This document shows positions 6,316-9,660 of a stretch of DNA of 9,660 bases, in pieces. The DNA is from Thermoplasmata archaeon (GTDB lineage: Archaea; Thermoplasmatota; Thermoplasmata; Thermoplasmatales; Thermoplasmataceae). The notes under the pieces are model-generated. The model was not told where the DNA came from, made no database searches, and saw only the letters and a list, made by a program, of their open reading frames with translations. The DNA lies in NCBI GenBank assembly GCA_021795055.1, contig JAJYPW010000023.1:1-9660 (forward strand), given 5' to 3'. The position numbers were made by a program, and so were the translations under genes. The first letter of the stretch is position 1. Every line of letters starts with the position of its first letter.

Positions 6316-7773
6316 ATGCTAAATGACGTGTTGCTGGAAACTTTTTCCAAGTTTCTTAGGCAGCAGTATGGCAGTTCCCTGATCATAAAAGGCAAGCCTG
6401 GAGCCGGTAAAACCACGTTTGCCCTTGAGCTTCTTGATTCGCTCCGGAAAACGTCACCCTCATATTATATCACGACAAGATTCTCCAATGATCCTCTTGC
6501 AGAGCGATTTCCATGGCTGGGAGAAGTCTCAGCAGGATCCAAGAGCAGGAACAGGAATGTAGATACGCTCAGCGATGCATTCCGGGAAAACCTAGAACGG
6601 CTTGAAAGGATGATCGAGGAGGGCAAGGTTTCAAGAAATCTTGGGAATGTTGGCTCCCAGGGAATCGTCCTGAATATAGAGGAGATACTCCCTGAACTGG
6701 AATCCCTGTATTCTTTTGTAAGCCATAATGTCAATTCCAAGCCAGTCGTGGTGGTTGACTCTATCGAGGCCCTTGCAGAAAAATACGATCTTGATCCGGA
6801 AATTCTCTTCCAGGTTATACAGAAGGACCTGGTGGAAAAGTCAGGAGCAAACATCCTCATGATAATGGAACAGGACAGGGAGATCGCGCTTGATTACTAT
6901 GCAGACGGCGTAGTTAGGATGGGGTATGACTATTTCAACAATTTTATCATCAGAACCGTTACGATAGAGAAACTCCGCGGGGTTTCAATCGGATCAAGCC
7001 CCATTTATCTGTACTCTCTGGATTCAGGGCATTTCCAGTCCTTCAAGAGGGAGCAGATCGTCTATCCGGCCCAGCGAATGAAGAAAATCGTGAAGGCGGA
7101 GGACAGGCAGTTCGAGGTATCTCTTGGCATGCCCGAGTTCGCAAAACTATATCCTAATGCAACAGACAAGCTTCCCCTCGGGTCAGTGGTAATGATCCAC
7201 CGGCAGACCCAGTCAAATGTGGTTGATCAGTACGTCAACCTTTTCAAGAACAGCGTGATCAAGCACAGCATTACCAACGGCAGGGGGATACTCGATGTGA
7301 CGTCGAGCAATTATGAATCGTCCAGGATACTTGTTGGAACAATGGATCCAGACTTCCTGAAGCATTATATTACTGCGGAAAAGGCAGAGAAGTCCAGCCC
7401 GTTTGTCATAAACATAGGCGGAAAGAACATGATAGAGGATTTCCCCAGGGAGGTCATTGATTACTACATGACAAACTCCAAGAAGCCATACGTTTATGTG
7501 TTCTCAACTGACTTCCTCAAGTTCATCTATGGGGATTCATTTGCGGGAGACTTCGCCACCATCATAAATGCAATAAGGCCCACCGGAATCGTGGTGATTG
7601 TGGCAGACGATGAGGAATACCGTAAACTGTATCATTATTCCAGCTTTACTGTCCACATCAATGACATTAACGGTTATGTCACGCTTAACTCCGACTCAGC
7701 CAGCATGTACATAGGCTCGGTTACCTATGACGAAGAAAAATGGCCCGGAATAAGGCTCTCATTCGTCGCCTGA
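6316..7773 (+). CDS. P-loop RecA/KaiC-superfamily ATPase, GvpD-like
   Basis: Predicted cytosolic ATP-binding protein of 485 residues. Residues about 1-245 look like a RecA/KaiC-type domain: Walker A GKPGAGKTT (26-34), hydrophobic strand plus Asp VVVVDSIEAL (144-153) as Walker B, sensor-like ANILMIMEQD (178-187), and a KLRGVSIGSSPIYLYSLDSG segment (219-238) of the kind that closes KaiC domains. Residues about 285-485 resemble a second such fold (LPLGSVVMI, then RPTGIVVIVADDE) but have no Walker A, so this half is probably non-catalytic. This two-part plan and length resemble GvpD, the P-loop regulator of gas vesicle genes in halophiles. Relatives are annotated in non-vesiculate archaea, so the name says little about the role. 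No signal peptide or membrane segment is seen. A TATA 25 bp before the ATG fixes the start and implies a leaderless message. The 3' end overlaps the convergent small gene by 15 bp. The family-level call is firm; the GvpD label is tentative. Confidence 0.8.
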   Translation: MLNDVLLETFSKFLRQQYGSSLIIKGKPGAGKTTFALELLDSLRKTSPSYYITTRFSNDPLAERFPWLGEVSAGSKSRNRNVDTLSDAFRENLERLERMIEEGKVSRNLGNVGSQGIVLNIEEILPELESLYSFVSHNVNSKPVVVVDSIEALAEKYDLDPEILFQVIQKDLVEKSGANILMIMEQDREIALDYYADGVVRMGYDYFNNFIIRTVTIEKLRGVSIGSSPIYLYSLDSGHFQSFKREQIVYPAQRMKKIVKAEDRQFEVSLGMPEFAKLYPNATDKLPLGSVVMIHRQTQSNVVDQYVNLFKNSVIKHSITNGRGILDVTSSNYESSRILVGTMDPDFLKHYITAEKAEKSSPFVINIGGKNMIEDFPREVIDYYMTNSKKPYVYVFSTDFLKFIYGDSFAGDFATIINAIRPTGIVVIVADDEEYRKLYHYSSFTVHINDINGYVTLNSDSASMYIGSVTYDEEKWPGIRLSFVA

Positions 7774-8100
7774 GGTTTTGATCCATTCTATCCAGATGCC
7801 TTTCACAGCCGGGTATTTCACATTTCCCTGAAGAGTGCTGAGCACTGCGGTCAGCACCTGGATGGAAATCTCTGAAACGATCTTAAGTGCTTTTTCTGAT
7901 GTTTCATTTCTAGATTCACCCTTCAGGTCATATATCACCCTGAGCCTGTTGCCGTTGGCGTCATATGTGAGCCCTCCCGAAGGTTGCTGCGGCAGGTGAA
8001 GGGGGCCATTGCCGTTCCTGAAACTGGAAACGATTGTGTCCAGCATCTCGGACGGCAGGATCATCTCCGAGATCGCCCTGACCTGAAATATTGGAGCCAT
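7759..8100 (-). CDS. Conserved-looking hypothetical protein, 113 residues
   Basis: I do not recognise this protein. It starts MAPIFQVRAISEMILP, has a glycine/proline-rich linker (about 29-43), a predicted beta-hairpin LTYDANGNRLRVIYDLKG (44-61), one long amphipathic helix (about 66-92), and a tryptophan-containing end GIWIEWIKTSGDE. There is no membrane segment, signal peptide or cysteine. The ATG at 8100 is preferred over the ATG at 8127, because the longer form would intrude into the hemB promoter and adds an unremarkable MRIHNLSDG. Evidence that it is real: the frame is open throughout, it fills an otherwise empty 340-bp gap in a tightly packed genome, and its composition is protein-like. 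It converges on the ATPase gene with a 15-bp overlap and diverges from hemB across 36 bp. No Shine-Dalgarno is obvious. Confidence 0.7.
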   Translation of the reverse strand: MAPIFQVRAISEMILPSEMLDTIVSSFRNGNGPLHLPQQPSGGLTYDANGNRLRVIYDLKGESRNETSEKALKIVSEISIQVLTAVLSTLQGNVKYPAVKGIWIEWIKTSGDE

Positions 8101-8136
8101 ACCATCACTTAAATTGTGGATTCGCATTTATGCCTT
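8101..8136. promoter_or_regulatory. Very short divergent promoter region between hypothetical gene and hemB
   Basis: Only 36 bp lie between the two start codons. On the plus strand CTTAAATTG (8108-8116) is centred about 25 bp before the hemB ATG at 8137. On the minus strand GCATAAATG (about 8125-8133) is 28-29 bp before the ATG at 8100. Both are imperfect TATA-like elements at leaderless spacing. Neither gene has a Shine-Dalgarno. The two initiation complexes could hardly form at once. Confidence 0.35.
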
Positions 8137-9102
8137 ATGTTCCCTACTACCAGAATGCGCCGTGCAAGGGTTAACCAGTCCATCAGGGAATTGCTCAACG
8201 ACGTGTCGGTTGACATCAGGAAGCTGATTATGCCGGTCTTCATAGACGAAGGGCTGAATGGAAAGCGCGAAATCAATTCCATGCCTGGCATTTTCAGGTA
8301 CGGTATAGACGCCTTGCCTGAACATCTTGATGAACTGCAGCATGCTGGTCTCAGGAACATTATTCTTTTCGGCATCCCGAAGGAGAAGGACTCCGGAGGC
8401 AGTTCATCCTACCTGCGCGATGGGATTGTGCAGAAGAGCATAAGGATTGCCAGGGAAAATTTCTCCCTTAACGTAATCGCGGATCTCTGCCTTTGTGAAT
8501 ACACCGATACTGGCCAGTGCGGCATCATCCGTGATGGTTATGTCGACAATGATGCCACACTCTCAGTTTATGACAGGATTGCTGCTAGCTACGCGGATGC
8601 CGGTGTGGATGTTGTCGCACCGAGCGGAATGATGGACGGCCAGGTTGGTTCAATACGAAGGGCTTTAGACAAATCTGGTCACGAAAACGTCTTGATTATG
8701 AGCTACAGCAACAAGTATGCTTCCACCCTTTATGCGCCCTTCAGGGATGCTGCCGATTCCGCACCCAAGGTGGGAGACAGAAAAAGCTATCAGATGGACT
8801 ATCGCAGAAAGAGGGAATATCTTATGGAAACGTCCCTCGACATAGAAGAAGGTGCTGACATAATCATGGTCAAGCCTGCAATTTTCTACCTGGATATCGT
8901 GAAATCAGTCTCGGAGCATTTCTCGAAGCCTCTGGCAGTGTACAGTGTGAGCGGCGAATATTCCATGATCAGGCATGCCCTGGATCTTGGAATCCTGCCC
9001 CATGAAACGGTTGGGGAATACATAACTTCAATTTTCAGGGCAGGTGCGGACCTTGTGATCACATATTTTGCTCTGGAAATAGCAGGAAAGGGCGGGACTT
9101 AA
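8137..9102 (+). CDS. hemB: Porphobilinogen synthase (delta-aminolevulinate dehydratase), zinc type
   Basis: Condenses two 5-aminolevulinate molecules to porphobilinogen, the second common step toward haem, sirohaem and cobamides; cytosolic, usually an octamer. The 321 residues match the family. Motifs: MFPTTRMRR at the N-terminus, the zinc site DLCLCEYTDTGQCG with Cys118, Cys120 and Cys128, APSGMMDGQVG (161-171), the first active-site lysine in SNKYAS (Lys193) followed by PFRDAADSAP, the Schiff-base lysine in MVKP (Lys246), and YSVSGEYSMI (269-278). Three cysteines mark the zinc-dependent rather than the magnesium-only form. The start is placed at ATG 8137, because the family begins at this MFPTTR block; the frame continues up to a GTG at 8116 that would add seven unconserved residues. 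It is followed after 18 bp by the convergent end of etfA and has no pathway neighbours in the window. Confidence 0.95.
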   Translation: MFPTTRMRRARVNQSIRELLNDVSVDIRKLIMPVFIDEGLNGKREINSMPGIFRYGIDALPEHLDELQHAGLRNIILFGIPKEKDSGGSSSYLRDGIVQKSIRIARENFSLNVIADLCLCEYTDTGQCGIIRDGYVDNDATLSVYDRIAASYADAGVDVVAPSGMMDGQVGSIRRALDKSGHENVLIMSYSNKYASTLYAPFRDAADSAPKVGDRKSYQMDYRRKREYLMETSLDIEEGADIIMVKPAIFYLDIVKSVSEHFSKPLAVYSVSGEYSMIRHALDLGILPHETVGEYITSIFRAGADLVITYFALEIAGKGGT

Positions 9103-9120
9103 CGCCCTCTACAGTCTGCA

Positions 9121-9660
9121 TTACTGTGAAGGTGTTTTGGATTTCCCGGCACCAGCCGATTCTGTCCTGTATTTTTTGACTGCGTCAATGATGGCGGGAA
9201 TGGCCTTGTTGATATCTGCATTTATAAAGTAGTCAGAATACTTTACAATTTCGGCATTGGGATCAGTATTTATTGCTATTATGGTCTCGCTGTTCTTCAT
9301 TCCCATGATGTGCTGTATCTTTCCGGAAATACCTGCAGCAACATACAGTTTGGGCCTAACCGTGGTCCCAGTCTGTCCAACCTGGTGATCCCTGGAAATC
9401 CATCCCAGATCCGCAGTAGGACGTGAAGCACCCACAACCCCTCCGACTTCGCCTGCCAGTTGCTCAAGCATTTTGAATCCAGCCGGTCCGCCGAGCCCAA
9501 GGCCTCCCGATACAACTATGTCAGCAGCAGTAAGATCAACCCTCTCCTTCTTCCTGAACTCGATGATATTCTTGGTGAGATACTTCTTGTCTATCTTCAC
9601 GTTCCTTATGTCTATTTTTCCAGAGGGCTTCCCCCCCACCTTTTCCGGAACCTTGAATAT
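9121..9660 (-). CDS. etfA: Electron transfer flavoprotein alpha subunit, C-terminal part only
   Basis: The FAD-binding domain of ETF alpha, which with ETF beta moves electrons from acyl-CoA or similar dehydrogenases toward the respiratory chain. 179 codons are visible; the reading frame continues past the window edge, so a GTG near 9639 is not the true start (KVPEKV precedes it in frame). The family is about 310-330 residues, so the N-terminal domain is missing. Visible motifs are VVSGGLGLGGPAGF, VGASRPTADLGWI, QVGQTG (FAD contact), GISGKIQH and INTDPNAEIVKYSDYFINADI near the end, all in the canonical order. The C-terminus carries a short polar tail (ESAGAGKSKTPSQ). A run of seven G on the coding strand (9631-9637) is the one place where a frame error could hide, but both flanks read sensibly. 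etfB would be expected beyond the edge. Confidence 0.93.
   Translation of the reverse strand: MFKVPEKVGGKPSGKIDIRNVKIDKKYLTKNIIEFRKKERVDLTAADIVVSGGLGLGGPAGFKMLEQLAGEVGGVVGASRPTADLGWISRDHQVGQTGTTVRPKLYVAAGISGKIQHIMGMKNSETIIAINTDPNAEIVKYSDYFINADINKAIPAIIDAVKKYRTESAGAGKSKTPSQ
9172..9177 (+). terminator. Possible oligo-T terminator for hemB
   Basis: Six T on the plus strand about 70 nt past the hemB stop, within the 3' coding end of the convergent etfA. The gap between the two genes is only 18 bp and has no T-tract itself, so termination would have to happen inside the opposing gene. Position only; no hairpin is seen. Confidence 0.3.

Noticed and set aside
5988..6416. 142-codon minus-strand open frame running through the 5S gene into the 5S-ATPase intergenic region
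   Set aside because: It covers a complete, well-folded 5S rRNA, its promoter and the antisense of the ATPase start; the translation has no recognisable features.
8101..8127. Longer form of the hypothetical gene starting at ATG 8127
   Set aside because: It would place the start within the hemB promoter; the ATG at 8100 has a plausible TATA-like box upstream and a better N-terminus.
8116..8136. GTG start that would lengthen HemB by seven residues
   Set aside because: The family begins at the MFPTTRMRR block, and the TATA-like element fits the ATG at 8137 better.
9631..9637. Possible frameshift at the seven-base homopolymer in etfA
   Set aside because: The frame reads sensibly on both sides and continues to the window edge; nothing indicates a break.

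Overview
The window reads as a compact, mid-GC archaeal chromosome, most likely from the Thermoplasmata (Thermoplasma/Ferroplasma/Cuniculiplasma-like). This rests on four observations. An archaeal RNA polymerase operon runs rpoH then rpoB, with rpoB unsplit. A 5S rRNA gene stands apart from 16S and 23S, a known trait of Thermoplasma. TATA elements are archaeal. The TrpRS is of the archaeal/eukaryotic type and MtnA resembles archaeal MtnA proteins. The genus cannot be fixed from the sequence alone. Almost everything is housekeeping, and I see no mobile element, CRISPR array, defence locus or obvious transferred island.

Layout. On the minus strand, from about 3777 down to 1, lie a TATA element, tRNA-Lys(UUU), rpoH and rpoB (3' end cut by the window). 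On the plus strand from 3833 is mtnA, divergent from the tRNA and convergent with trpS; their stop codons share one CTAG. On the minus strand from about 6170 down to 4852 lie a TATA element, 5S rRNA and trpS. On the plus strand from 6316 is a P-loop RecA/KaiC-fold ATPase resembling GvpD, with a TATA 25 bp before its ATG, so probably leaderless. It meets a small unrecognised minus-strand gene (7759-8100), which shares a 36-bp divergent promoter region with hemB (8137-9102, plus). The window ends inside etfA (minus, C-terminal part only).

How the genes relate. The left half concerns transcription and translation: RNA polymerase subunits, tRNA-Lys, 5S rRNA and TrpRS. mtnA belongs to methionine salvage, hemB to tetrapyrrole synthesis, and etfA to flavin-based electron transfer. 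The most noteworthy organisation is that twice within 2.5 kb a stable RNA with a good TATA element sits 13-26 nt ahead of a protein gene, with a Shine-Dalgarno-like sequence in the gap and no strong T-tract. This suggests joint tRNA-mRNA and 5S-mRNA transcripts from which the mRNA is released by RNA processing. Other points worth a second look are a four-cysteine zinc-ribbon-like insert in RpoB, a C where U55 is expected in the tRNA-Lys T-loop, an altered HIGH motif in TrpRS, and the degenerate second half of the ATPase. No stretch longer than 300 bases lacks a gene.
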